Source: Arthonia radiata (lineage: Eukaryota > Ascomycota > Arthoniomycetes > Arthoniales > Arthoniaceae). From it: DNA of 64,000 bases. The position numbers and the translations under genes were made by a program. This document shows positions 1-10,503 of this stretch, in pieces. Under the pieces are notes generated by a model. The model saw only the letters and a list, made by a program, of their open reading frames with translations. It did not search any database and was not told the origin of the DNA. Numbering within the stretch: position 1 is the stretch's first letter; the number at the start of each line of letters is the position of its first letter. The stretch covers positions 186,001 through 250,000 of the forward strand of contig PSQN01000010.1 of assembly GCA_002989075.1 (NCBI GenBank). The letters run 5' to 3'.

Positions 1-859
1 CAGCATTCTCGAATGCAGCCCTTGTTTGGCCGTGATGTTAGACTCAAAGCTGCGCGTCTCCTAACGACATCCACGTCGTCGTCGCAATCATATCATGCTT
101 GACAATGCTCATCGGAGCCGTTTTGAGTGGCCGGCACCGTCTCGAAAGTCAGAACGAGGCAGCCGCTTCACATCTGTATCCACAGAGCCAATCTATGAAG
201 CCTGTATGCCGCACCAAGCCGGCGCTAGGATCTTGCAGCGGAAGAGTCTTCCTTGCTGGCTGATGCGGGGACTGCTAGATCTTTGCTTGACCATTTTGTG
301 GTGACCTGTTAAAACTGCTAAACGCACTCGTCTAGAGATGTCGTGCGTAGCGCGCTAGGCTCTTTCCGGACGTGGCGTCGCACGGTCCCTACTCGATTGA
401 AATCTACTTCCTGCACAACCTTCTCTCCCCCGATCTAATTCTTCTCTCTCAATCCGCTTGTCACTTACGACATCATTCGTGCAATTTTCTGTCTCTTGCG
501 TCTTCTACAGCGAATCAATCGAAGTCGTCACTACTCGTGTCGCGCCCCCAGATCCACTGCTACCTGCCGCCGCCTTTCTCTGTCCTGCTCTCTCAGGCAT
601 CATAGCATTCAGTACGCGACAACCCTGACGTACGACCTGCTTTGTTCCTTTCCTGAACTGTAAGCTTCAGACCATGCTTGACGTAGACAGTGGAACTCTG
701 CCGATATCGCCAAGCGGTGACCCTGGGAGCTGTTTAAGAGCTCCAATACTTCAATGGCATACTTAAAAGGCGTTCTCAATAGTATCTTAGTCAGACTTGC
801 CCAATTAAATCCTGTTGCACGCTTTCTATCAATCCCAAACACATTGTAAACATAGCATC
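1..859. other. Intergenic / 5' region of the cyclase gene
   Basis: No convincing coding region; the open frames here are short and look like no protein I know. The stretch holds the upstream region of the sugar-phosphate cyclase gene. The O-methyltransferase and ATP-grasp ligase expected in a mycosporine locus are not seen here, so if they are clustered they must lie left of the window. Confidence 0.5.
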
Positions 860-2685
860 ATGTCTGATCTGCAAGCTTCCGTGGCCGAGACCAAGAGCGG
901 CTTCCACGTGGAAGGTTACGAAAAAATCGAATATGACTTTCATTTCGTAGACGACGTCTTCGACACTCGTAAGGAGCAGCTGGCCAAGACGTATGAGCGG
1001 TGGCAGAGATGCCTCGCGGTCATGGACCAGAACATCTTCGACGTCTATGGCGAGAAGATGCAGGCCTACTTCGATCACTACAAGATCGATTTGAAGATCC
1101 ACAAGACCAGGATCGGCGAAAAGGCCAAGTCATTGGAGACCTTCACAAGCATTGTCGACTCTATGAACGAGTTTGGCATCTTCCGAAAGGTCGCTCATCC
1201 GTCGCTTGAAACGACTTCCGCTTGCTAATGTCAAGTAGGAGCCTGTGTTGGTTGTTGGTGGCGGTCTCGTGACTGATGTCGCTGGGTAAGTTGATACACT
1301 CTCAGCTCATAGATCGATGGCACCCGCAACCTGTTTTGCGCAGCGATGTTTGCGCAGTTATGTCTGACCGTACTACAGCTTCGCCTGCGCGGCATACCGT
1401 CGCAACACAAACTACATTCGCATTCCAACGACGGTTATTGGTCTGATCGACGCTTCGGTAACTTGAACCTGCCATTGCCGGGTACAACGAGTAGCTAGAT
1501 TGACCATACGCAGGTCTCCATTAAAGTTGCCGTCAACTATGGCAACTACAAGAACAGATTAGGCGCATACCATGCGCCCGTCCAGACATTCCTTGACTTC
1601 AACTTCTTGCGAACCTTACCCGTTGCACAGATCCGGAACGGGTTCGCTGAGCTCATCAAGATCAGTACTTGCGCTCATCTGGAAACTTTTGAGTTGCTCG
1701 AGAAATACTGCGAGGAGATCATTAACACTGGCTTCGGCCGCAAAGACGGTGCTTCGAAAGGGTGCCGAGAGGCGGCCGACAAAATCAACCGCTACGGCAT
1801 CCACGAGATGTTGAAGCTTGAGACTCCCAACTTGCATGAGATCGGCTTGGACCGTGTCATTGCTTACGGCCACACGTACGTTTGATTTCTTGATGCTCGT
1901 TTCACGCCCTTTACTGACGACATTGCAGATGGTCGCCCATGCATGAGCTTGTTCCATCTGTGCCACTGAGACATGGTCATGCCATTTCCATCGACATGGC
2001 ATACTCTGCAACTCTCGCCAACCTGCGAGGGACGATCAACGATTCCGATTACAAGCGGATACTTGACTTGTTCTCTCGCGCCGGCCTATCTATGGACCAC
2101 CACCAGTTCGACGAAGATGTCCTCGACAATGGCACAAAGGCCATCTTGAAGACACGGGACGGCAAGCTGCGTGCAGCAATCCCAGCTCCTCTCGGCAACT
2201 GCGTCTTTCTCAACGACGTGTCTCAGGACGAGCTCTTCGCCGCTCTTCGCAAGCACAAGGAGGTCATGAAGTCGTATCCACGCAATGGTGAGGGTCTTGA
2301 GGCCTTCGTCGACTCCAGCGACACTGGATACACTATGAACAAAAAGCCAGCCGAGACTAACGGTGTTCACACAAACGGTGTTCACACGAACGGTATTCAC
2401 ACGAACGGTGCTCATACGAACGGTGCTTACACAAACGGTGCTCATGTTAATGGCACGCCCACCACCAATGGCGCGACCCATGTCAACGGGGATGCATCGC
2501 TCAATGATCATGTGATCAACAATGACCCAGTCAAGGTGCCTGAAGTGGGACAATTTGTCAACGGGGCGTCACAAGGGGTGACCCGCGGGTTAGTCGGCGA
2601 CATAGCCAACGCTAAGAAGCATGCGTCCGGCCCCGAGGGAGTAGATGGCCTGCAGAACGGGGGTGCCAATGGCCACTCTCAGTAA
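860..2685 (+). CDS. Sedoheptulose-7-phosphate cyclase (DDGS/EEVS-like, dehydroquinate-synthase superfamily)
   Basis: Five exons (860-1189, 1239-1285, 1379-1457, 1514-1875, 1929-2685) give about 524 residues. The family uses NAD to cyclise a sugar phosphate: dehydroquinate synthase (DHQS) acts on DAHP, while DDGS and EEVS act on sedoheptulose 7-phosphate. The NAD-binding block [10 protein letters not shown] lies near residues 116-126, across the exon 2/3 join. The DHQS active-site block is altered: by eye the DHQS residues Arg264, Asn268 and His275 become Asp, Ala and Pro (motif YGHTWSP, residues about 268-275), as known for sedoheptulose-phosphate cyclases. The shikimate enzyme in fungi is part of the pentafunctional AROM protein, so a stand-alone copy points to specialised metabolism. 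After the catalytic core comes a tail of about 110 residues rich in Asn-Gly, with five-residue HTNGx-type repeats. I cannot decide DDGS versus EEVS by eye; DDGS (4-deoxygadusol for mycosporines) is the more likely in a fungus. Confidence 0.86.
2355..2455 (+). repeat. 15-bp coding minisatellite (HTNG-type pentapeptide)
   Basis: About six imperfect 15-bp units of the type acGGTGttCACacgAAC encode consecutive Thr-Asn-Gly-Val/Ile/Ala-His/Tyr pentapeptides in the tail of the cyclase. Units differ mainly at the fourth and fifth codons. Such arrays change copy number easily. The tail lies outside the catalytic fold and is probably disordered. Confidence 0.8.
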
Positions 2686-3411
2686 AGCACTCGACGCATG
2701 CTTCCACCTGTTGTTAGTGGTTCCAACAATCACTGATGACGTCCACTCATTAGATTTCACGCCGCTGAGGTGAGAGCAGTCGGCTTTATGTATAGATAGG
2801 ATGATAAAAAGCACGTGACTGCCCTGAGCTTTTAGGGGCGAATTGATACGTTGTCCCGACTCGTCGCGACCTTTGCTCTTTCGTTGTCAGCGCAAGCATG
2901 CTCGAAGTTGATAAGTTTAGGCTGTGCCAATAACAAAACTTTGAAAAAGAGGCCGAAGGTGCTGACATCATATGCATTTCGTATTTTGCTGCAGTGAGAG
3001 ACATGTGCACCATGAAGCTGCTCCTATGCCGTACGCTGCTTCATGTTTCACTGACAGCGTTTCTTTGGCCACCGTGAGACAAAAGATGATCTACGCTTTT
3101 GGGACAGAACAAATACGACATCGTACGGTGAAGTGCGCGGCTTCAATGACGCCTACTCTAACATGACAATACCGTGTTCCGTATCAGCCTTCACACCGAG
3201 AAGGTACTCTCTGGAAAGCACCCTTGTGGACAGCATCAATATCCGAATTACCGTCGAGCTGGAAAAATCCGAGTCTCGAAATCTCGAGGCGTCTTGATCT
3301 TCCTCTTGACGTGCAAGCACACTGCTGCTCCGTACCAACAGCCAGTCTGGTGCTCTAACCCGTAACAGAACCGTAGCACACTCACCCTTCAATAGCTCCC
3401 CGATCAGCAGC
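2686..3411. other. Intergenic, cyclase to A-T-R enzyme
   Basis: No coding region supported. It holds the 3' end of the cyclase transcript and the promoter of the A-T-R gene; both genes read rightwards, so they do not share a divergent promoter. Confidence 0.5.
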
Positions 3412-6400
3412 ATGACACTTAATTACTTCACTTGTACGCTTGGTCAAGCCGCGCTCACTCAACGTTCTGGGTGGCAGAACGTTAACGACTTGATCCACCA
3501 CCAAAGTGTAGAGCACTCGAGCTCGCCCGCCGTCGGGTTTGCGTATCCGACAGACTCGAGTTCGGTCCTTTACAGCTTTCAGGATGTGTATCGAGGCACT
3601 CAATTTGTTGCTGGCAGAATTCGGGCAGCTATGGCCGGAAGTGCACCTGCGCCACGCTCCACGGTGGCGTTGCTAAGTAGCAGCACACCCGAGTTCCTGT
3701 TCACATGGCTCGCCCTGATAAGGCTTGGCTACGGCGTTCTCTTAATTGCTCCTCAGAATCAACCAGAAGCTATCGTGCATCTGTGCAAGGCTTGCAGTGT
3801 CGAGCTGTTTGTGTACGATCAGCTTTACGAGGCGCTGGCCGAGAACGCATTGAACAATGCGCATTCAGGTGGCTTGAAAGGATTGCATCTATTCAAGATA
3901 CCATTCAAAATAGAGGACGATGAGTTCGTGGCAAGCTTGCATTGTGAGCCACGTTTTGTAGAAGACGCAGCTGAGTGCAAGTCCGATGACATCGCTTACC
4001 TGTTTCACACCTCTGGAACATCTTCAGGCTTACCGAAGCCGATACCACAGACACATCATGGCGCTGTGGAAGTACTACCGAGCTTCGAAGGTCAGGAAAA
4101 GGCCACGTACTCGACTACGCCTCTCTATCATGGCGGCATCTCAGACTGTTTTCGAGCTTGGAGCAGCAATGCTCTCATCTGGTTGTTTCCTGGCAAGACT
4201 GCGGGCGAGACAAACAAGTCAATACCGATCACCGCATCTAACATTCTGTCATGTTCGCAAACTATCGAGGGCAAGCATTCAGACACTCCTGCTATCAAGT
4301 ACTTTACCTCAGTGCCCTACATACTCCAAATGATGGCGACAGATACAGAGGGCCTCAAACGACTGCAAGCCATGGACTGTGTAGGGGTCGGCGGTGCTGC
4401 TCTTCCAGAAGAAGTCGGTAATCGACTCGTTGAACAAGACGTCAATCTAGTGTCACGATACGGCAGTGCCGAATGTGGCTTCTTGCTCTCTTCGCATCGA
4501 GATTATGCTAAGGACAAAGCCTGGCAATACCTGCGAGCAGACACTGGAATGGAGCATCTCGCGTTTGAGCCTCAGGACGAAAACAAGCATGAAGTCGTGG
4601 TCAAGCCCGGCTGGCCTCATATGTCCAAGACCAACCGTGAGGATGGCTCTTATGCTACAGCAGACCTCATGACGCCACACCCATCAATACCTAACGCATG
4701 GCGATACGACTCTCGAGCTGACTCTCAGCTAACGCTCATCACAGGCAAGAAATTTGACCCTGCTCCACTGGAAGGCGCCATAGCTTCCTGGCCGCTGCTG
4801 GAGGATGTGCTGATCTTTGGGAACGGCCAACCGTTCCCAGGCGCGCTGCTATTTCGATCGAAAGAAGCGCGCGATTACTCAGACAGCGATCTCGTCTCAG
4901 CCCTTGCTCCGCACATTGAAGAGCTGAACGTCAAAAGCCAGAGCCATGCCCGCGTCCCACGCAACATGCTGGTCCCGATCGCTTATGGTGGGAACAAGCT
5001 CCAGAAGAGTAGCAAAGGCACGATACTCCGCAACAAAGCCGAAGAGATGTATGGCGGTGTCATTGCGTCAACCTACGAGCGTCTAAGCTCACCAGTCAAC
5101 GACAAAGTGCCGGACTCAGGTGTGTTCGAGGCGATACGAGAAGCAGTCGCTGCCATTGTAAGCGCAAAGACATTGGGAGCGGACGACGACCTTTTCGCCC
5201 ACGGTGTCGACTCACTTGGATCAATCCAGATCAGACACAGCCTGAGACGCTTGCTGCCATCTGATCATGAGGAGCTTTCTGTGACGGTGGTCGAGGACTG
5301 CGGTACTATCGCGAAGCTATCTAACTATGTTCTGCGATGCCGTCACGGCGACGCAGGCAAGGCAATCGAGGATGACGAGATACGTCTCATGCAGGGCCTT
5401 GTCTCGAAGTACAGCGACTTCCAGACGCATGCTCCCTCTTCTTCGATACCTCCGATTTCCAGTGCGCCCGCCACTGGCGAAACAGTCCTCCTCACAGGTG
5501 CCACCGGCGCTTTGGGCGCTCATCTGCTCTCACAGTACCGCTCGAGTGCCTCGACCAAGCACATCTACTGCCTCGTTCGAGGCGTTGATGCCCATGCCGC
5601 TAAAGAGCGGGTCCAGAAGTCTCTCACGAGCCGGAAGCTGGCTGAGCTTGATGGCTCAGACAAGGTCAAGGTCTTACCGTGCAAGTTGAGTGAGCCTCAG
5701 TTAGGTCTTACTACGGAGCAGTACGAGCACTTACAGAGACACGTCACCACCGTCCTACACGCAGCATGGTCTGTCAACTTCCGCTGGCGACTCAGCTCCT
5801 TCGAGAAAGACCACATCGCTGGGACGAGGTAAGTCTACCGTTTCCTCCGTAGACAGCCATCTCGTTTGCTAAGCCCACACTACCCACCCATTGCGAGCCA
5901 ATAGCCACGCTTACCATACGAACCCACCATACTAATATCTCACCAGACACCTCCTCAACCTCGCCTTCTCCTCCCCTAAACATCCCCCACCGACCTTCAC
6001 CTTCTGCTCCTCCATCGCCTCCGTCTCCGCCATACCAGCCCAACCTAACACTCCAAACCATAATAACTCACCACCCCAAACCTCCAAATCCATCCCAGAA
6101 ATCCCCTCCACCAACCCCCAAACCGCCAGCCCCCTAGGCTACAGCCGCAGCAAATGGGTAACCGAAGCCCTCCTCACGGCCGCCAAAACGTCTCGCCCCG
6201 ACCTGCTCATCCAAATCCTGCGCATAGGCCAACTAAGCGGCGACACCCACCACGGCATCTGGAACAACAGCGAAGCGTGGCCGCTCATGCTGGGTTCGAT
6301 TTCTGCGACGGGGTTTTTACCGGATCTGGGGACGCAGCCGCTGGATTGGTTGGCTGTTGATGTTGCGGCGAGGGCTGTTGTGGAGATCGCTGGCTCCTCG

Positions 6401-6781
6401 GCCGGGAAGGATGGAGACGGGGGAGAGGTGGCTGTGAGGCATTTGTTGAATGCGGATCGGAGCGCGACGTGGGGGGAGGCGATGGGGTGGTTGAAGGGGT
6501 TTGGAGAGAGGTTTAAGGTTGTGGAGCCGGGTGAGTGGGTAAGGCGGTTGGAGAGGTTGGAAGGGGAGAGGAGGGAAGTCCCGGCCTTGAGGCTTTTGGG
6601 GATGTGGAAGGAGAGGTATGGGAGAGAACATGAGGGAGAAGTTGAGGAGCAGCACGGTGATGTGAGGTTCGATGTGAGCAAAGCTAAAGCGGCGGCGCCG
6701 GTGCTGCGGAGTGTCCAGCCGGTTAGTGAGGAGTATTTCCGGAAGCTGTGGATGTGGGTGAAGGAGAACGCCACGACGTAG
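3412..6781 (+). CDS. NRPS-like adenylation-thiolation-reductase (carboxylate reductase)
   Basis: Two exons (3412-5828, 5947-6781) encode 1083 residues with the order A-T-R and no condensation domain. The adenylation core motif TSGTSSGLPKP is near residue 200. The carrier domain has GVDSLGSIQ near residue 597, whose Ser takes the phosphopantetheine arm. The reductase domain begins with the nucleotide-binding LLTGATGALG near residue 692 and keeps the SDR Tyr-x3-Lys pair (GYSRSKW, about 871). Enzymes of this build activate a carboxylic acid as AMP ester, tether it as thioester and release it by NADPH reduction as aldehyde or alcohol. The substrate cannot be read by eye. Exon 2 opens with a low-complexity Pro/Ser/Asn insert before the Tyr-x3-Lys motif. 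It lies 726 bp downstream of the cyclase on the same strand and ends convergently 162 bp from IDH1. Confidence 0.88.
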
Positions 6782-6943
6782 CAGCAAGCCTCACGCCCCC
6801 GCAAATGCTCAATGAGGAGTCAATACAACAATTCGATGTAAGAAGCGCTAAAATGCAACGCATATATACACAGTAAAGCAATGCTAAGCACCGCCCATCT
6901 ACCTTCACACCTGCTTCCCATCTACCAACACCGACGCAGAAAC

Positions 6944-8323
6944 TTACCCATTCACCTCCATCTGCCCCAACACAGCCCTCGTAAACTCATGCGTCGTCTT
7001 ATCACCCCCCATATCCCTCGTCCGCTTACTCGGATCCGCAATGACATCGTACACCGCCCTGCTAATACGGTTCGCATGCTCATCCAGCCCCAGATGCCTC
7101 AACAGCATACTCCCACTCAAAATCAACGCAGTCGGGTTCGCCTGATCCTTCCCCTTGATATCCAACCCCACGTGTCTGCACCCCGGCTCAAACACCGCAA
7201 CATCCCTCCCCATATTGCAGCCAGGCACGATCCCCGGACCACCGACCAAGCCCGCGCCAACGTTCGACAAAATGCCGCCGTACAAATTGGGCATAACCAG
7301 CACGTCGAACTGCTGCGGCCGCGAGACACACTGCATACTCGCATTATCCACGATCATGTCCTCCGTCTGCAGACTCGGAAAGTCCACGGCAACCTGATTG
7401 AACGTATTCCGAAAGAGCCCATCCGCAAGCTTCATGATATTCGCCTTGTGCACGCACGTCACCTTATGCCGATTATTCGCCAGCGCAAAGCTGAACGCGA
7501 ATTTCGCGATGCGCTCGCTCTTCGCGCGCGTGATGATCTTCAGGCTCTCCACCACGCCCGCGACACTCTGGTGCTCAAGGCCGGAATACTCGCCCTCGGT
7601 GTTCTCCCGGATAATGCAGAGGTCAACGTCCTTGTGCCGCGTCTCGTAGCCAGGGATGTTCTTGATAAGCACGATGGACGCGTAGATGTCGAGTTCCTGC
7701 CGCATGGCGACGTTGAAGGAGATGTGCCCGGCGCGGGACACGGGGGTGTGCAGGATGCCCTTGAGGCCGATCTTGTTGCGCTTGAGGGAGGCGATGGACT
7801 CGCGGAGGAGCTCCTCTTGGTGCTTGTCCCCAGTCTCCATGCCGGAGACGTCGATCTGCTCCCATTCGATGGGGACGTTGTCGGCTTTGAAGATTTCGCG
7901 GACGGATTCGGAGACTTCGGCGCCGATGCCGTCGCCTGGGGAGTTGTGAGTGAGGGATTGGGTGAAGCTTGTGGGTGGAAAGTGGGGTGGAAAGTCCCCA
8001 GGAAGACGGGGTTAGAAAGAACGCATGGACAAGGCTATCGTACCTGGGATGAGGGTGACTGTGTATTTGCCGCCGAACTTGGAGGGCTGGAAGATGTCGT
8101 GTGTCACAGTCGCCATCGCTATGGGCCTATGTTAGCATCTGATCTTTCCATAGCTCTTGCCAACGGCTTATCGTACATCGCGCTGCGAACGGCTGAGCGG
8201 AGGGGCATCGCGCGGCTGCTTGGCTGCTCCGTAGACTGCAGAGCGTCAGTATGCTTTGCATACGAGGTTAGAGTGCCATACGTACGCGCAAGATAGCGCA
8301 CGAGGCGCTCGCCGTGTAAACAT
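6944..8323 (-). CDS. IDH1: NAD-dependent isocitrate dehydrogenase subunit 1, mitochondrial
   Basis: Four exons (8323-8286, 8235-8177, 8118-8044, 7935-6944) join in frame to 387 residues, the usual length. IDH1/IDH2 octamers oxidise isocitrate to 2-oxoglutarate in the matrix; IDH1 is the regulatory, AMP- and citrate-binding subunit. Seen in the sequence: LIPGDGIGAEV near residue 55, IRENTEGEYSGLEH, VHKANIMK, DNASMQ and AVFEPGCRHVG, all matching the IDH1 subfamily. The first two exons supply a presequence rich in Arg, Ala and Ser (start MFTRRAPRAL) that runs up to the RSMATV boundary, typical of matrix import. An alternative start at the ATG at 8116 would lose this signal. The terminal Gly codon and stop lie in GGGTAAGT, which looks like a splice donor, so a short extra 3' exon is possible but not needed. 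Confidence 0.95.
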
Positions 8324-9503
8324 AGCTGCTTGAGTATGGAAGGAGAGAATGAAGATCTCGAGTTCAGGGAGCTCCAGGTGCTTGCTTCCGCATGTGAAGG
8401 CTCGGCAAATGCAACGCTTCAGGGTTAATAACCCTATGATCCTTTTCAATCACCGCAAGCCCGCTCCTTTCTTCACTCTCGAGTCCGACCTCAATCTTTC
8501 ACTGCTCGGAGATATGTTCATGACTTCGAACTCTCAAGCCCCTACCGTGGATATGTCATCGTTGTTCTGCGGCATGTCGAAGCCGCACAGTGGATCAAGA
8601 GTGAAACGACAAGAAGGCTGACTCTCAGCAACCTGCGATCCTCAGACCAACCATCGCCGAGTGCATCACATACGCAGAACACATCGTTGTTATCTAAGCA
8701 GGCAACAGTAATAGCAGCCATTGCTTGGGGACTTTCACAAGCATCACAATTGAATCTGGGCGGGCTTGACAAAGTCTTGCCTATTCAGACCCGTTTTAGG
8801 AAGTCGTCTCATCTGCATTGACACCATCTTGGCGGACTCGCATCACGCCGGCAGCAACAGCCTCCTTGCCTGTAAGGTCGGCATCAAGACGTCTTCTCGA
8901 GCCGCTTCAAAATGACAGCCTAGCAAGAGCAAAAACCGCAAAGTACCAGTGCTAGCCAAGAGTTCCGTCTTTCACGTTCATCTCTTCTCCCCTTCTATTC
9001 AGACCCATTTCCGGTAAGATGCCAAAACATAAACTCGCACTACGCCTCTATAAGGTCTCAATAAGCCATGCCGCTCATTCAGCGCGCTCGTCTCTCTACG
9101 TCACTCAGAGAACGTGTCCGCCTGTATTCAGAGTCTATTCAGACCTCCTTCCGGCCAAGATACAAAACCATGCCTCCATCTCCTCTGTTCCCGTTCGCTT
9201 CTTCTTTCTCTTCTTTGAATCCTCAGAACCTTCACTACTCCTCACGCTTCACCACTTACGTCACACGTCGACCGTTGTCATACGCAATCACAAATCGAAC
9301 TTCAACTCGCACTCACACCGCTATCTCCAATCCGTCTGTCTGAGCGGCCATCTCAACGTCAACCGCTGGGCTCAACCGACTCCCACTCCTCGATCTCTAC
9401 AATCAAGCTCTACGACCAACCTCACAACCAAGCCCAACAGCCAGACGCAACAACAAACCTCAATCACGCACCATCAACCACACACACCACAGCAACCACA
9501 AAA
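8324..9503. other. Intergenic, IDH1 to pheromone gene
   Basis: No coding region supported. The right half is the C/A-rich leader of the pheromone precursor gene. Three copies of TATTCAGACC occur at 8782-8791, 8996-9005 and 9136-9145; the last two share further similarity downstream (TTCCGG, AAGAT and CAAAAC blocks), suggesting a small local duplication. Confidence 0.5.
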
Positions 9504-10076
9504 ATGCATCCCCTAACCCTCCTCACAATCCTCACCCCAGCCCTCGCGCTCGCCATCCCCTCCCCCTCCTCCTCAACCACCATCTCCACCACGTCCCTGG
9601 ACACCACAGACGACACAACCACCTCCCTCCCCGCCTCCCAGCGCGCCAACGCACTCTGCAGCGCCCCAAACCAACCCTGCGCAAAACTCTGCCGCGCCGT
9701 CGCCCTTGCGTCCTCAGCCCTCGCGGACCCCATCTCCGACCACCCCTCCAACACAAAAGCCAAGCGCGCCGCCTCCGCGCTCGCCGAAGCGATCGCGAAA
9801 GCTGAGGCCGTCGCCAATCCGGATGCAGAGGCCGAGGCGGAAGCCTGGAATCATTGGTGTCATCGACCCGGGCAGGGGTGCGGGAAGGTGAAGCGGGCGG
9901 CGGCGGCGATTGCGGAGGCGTTGGCGGAGCCCGCTGCGGACCCAGAAGCGAATGCGGATCCAGAGGCGGAGGCGTGGAACCATTGGTGTCATCGGCCGGG
10001 GCAGGGATGTGGGAAGGCGAAGCGCGCGGCGGATGAGCTGTTGGAGGCGGCGCATAGGGCTGTGGAGAGTTTGTGA
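9504..10076 (+). CDS. ppgA: Alpha-type peptide pheromone precursor
   Basis: A single exon encodes 190 residues. It begins with a secretion signal (hydrophobic residues 3-19, ending in Ala-Leu-Ala). Two near-identical units contain WNHWCHRPGQGCGK (W codons at 9846 and 9975), each preceded by Glu-Ala/Asp-Ala dipeptides and followed by Lys-Arg. Kex2 cuts after Lys-Arg and a Ste13-type dipeptidyl peptidase trims xA dipeptides, so each unit should release a Trp-rich peptide with two cysteines. The core WCHRPGQGC differs at one residue from the published Aspergillus fumigatus pheromone WCHLPGQGC. An upstream block, LCSAPNQPC near residues 50-58, keeps the Cys spacing and Pro/Gln but lacks the Trp, and looks like a decayed third unit. 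The peptide would act on the Ste2-type receptor of the opposite mating type. Confidence 0.93.
   Translation: MHPLTLLTILTPALALAIPSPSSSTTISTTSLDTTDDTTTSLPASQRANALCSAPNQPCAKLCRAVALASSALADPISDHPSNTKAKRAASALAEAIAKAEAVANPDAEAEAEAWNHWCHRPGQGCGKVKRAAAAIAEALAEPAADPEANADPEAEAWNHWCHRPGQGCGKAKRAADELLEAAHRAVESL
9832..10029 (+). repeat. Two pheromone repeat units in the precursor gene
   Basis: Each unit runs from a GAGGCGGA-type Glu-Ala codon stretch through the Trp-Asn-His-Trp-Cys block to a Lys-x-Lys-Arg processing site. The two copies differ almost only at third codon positions in the mature peptide, which suggests selection or gene conversion keeps them alike. Confidence 0.85.
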
Positions 10077-10503
10077 GGGGTGAGTGTGTGCAAGGCAAAA
10101 GGGGTGGAAAGGACGGGCAGGATGAGGCGAGAATGTTGAGATGACATTATGAGCTGGTTCCCTTTTGGGCATATTGGCGTTGGGTCTATGGCGTTTGGGT
10201 GATGGATTGGTTTGCTGTTTACGAGATGTATGAGTGATGAATAGACTGCACTATCGATCAAAACATGATATCTTCTTATGTCATCTTCGCATGCCGTGTC
10301 TGCGGGATAAGGAACGATAAGTGGGAGCTAGCAAGCGAATATCATGATTTTTTGTGAGGATGGAATTTGACTGTCATAAATGCGACTCGTATTCCAAAGC
10401 TAGCTATTGTTCCAAATTGAGATGATAGTGGGTATCTCCCAAACCCCTTCCACAGTTGATGATGATGCTTGTCGTGAGTGCGCCTGCAAACGCCTTCTTA
10501 ATG
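10077..10503. other. Convergent 3' region, pheromone gene and palF
   Basis: Nothing coding is supported; it holds the 3' ends of two genes that converge here. Confidence 0.5.

Noticed and set aside
6782-8296. Long plus-strand open frame opposite IDH1
   Set aside because: It is a shadow of the conserved IDH1 exons on the minus strand, with low-complexity His/Arg/Pro composition.
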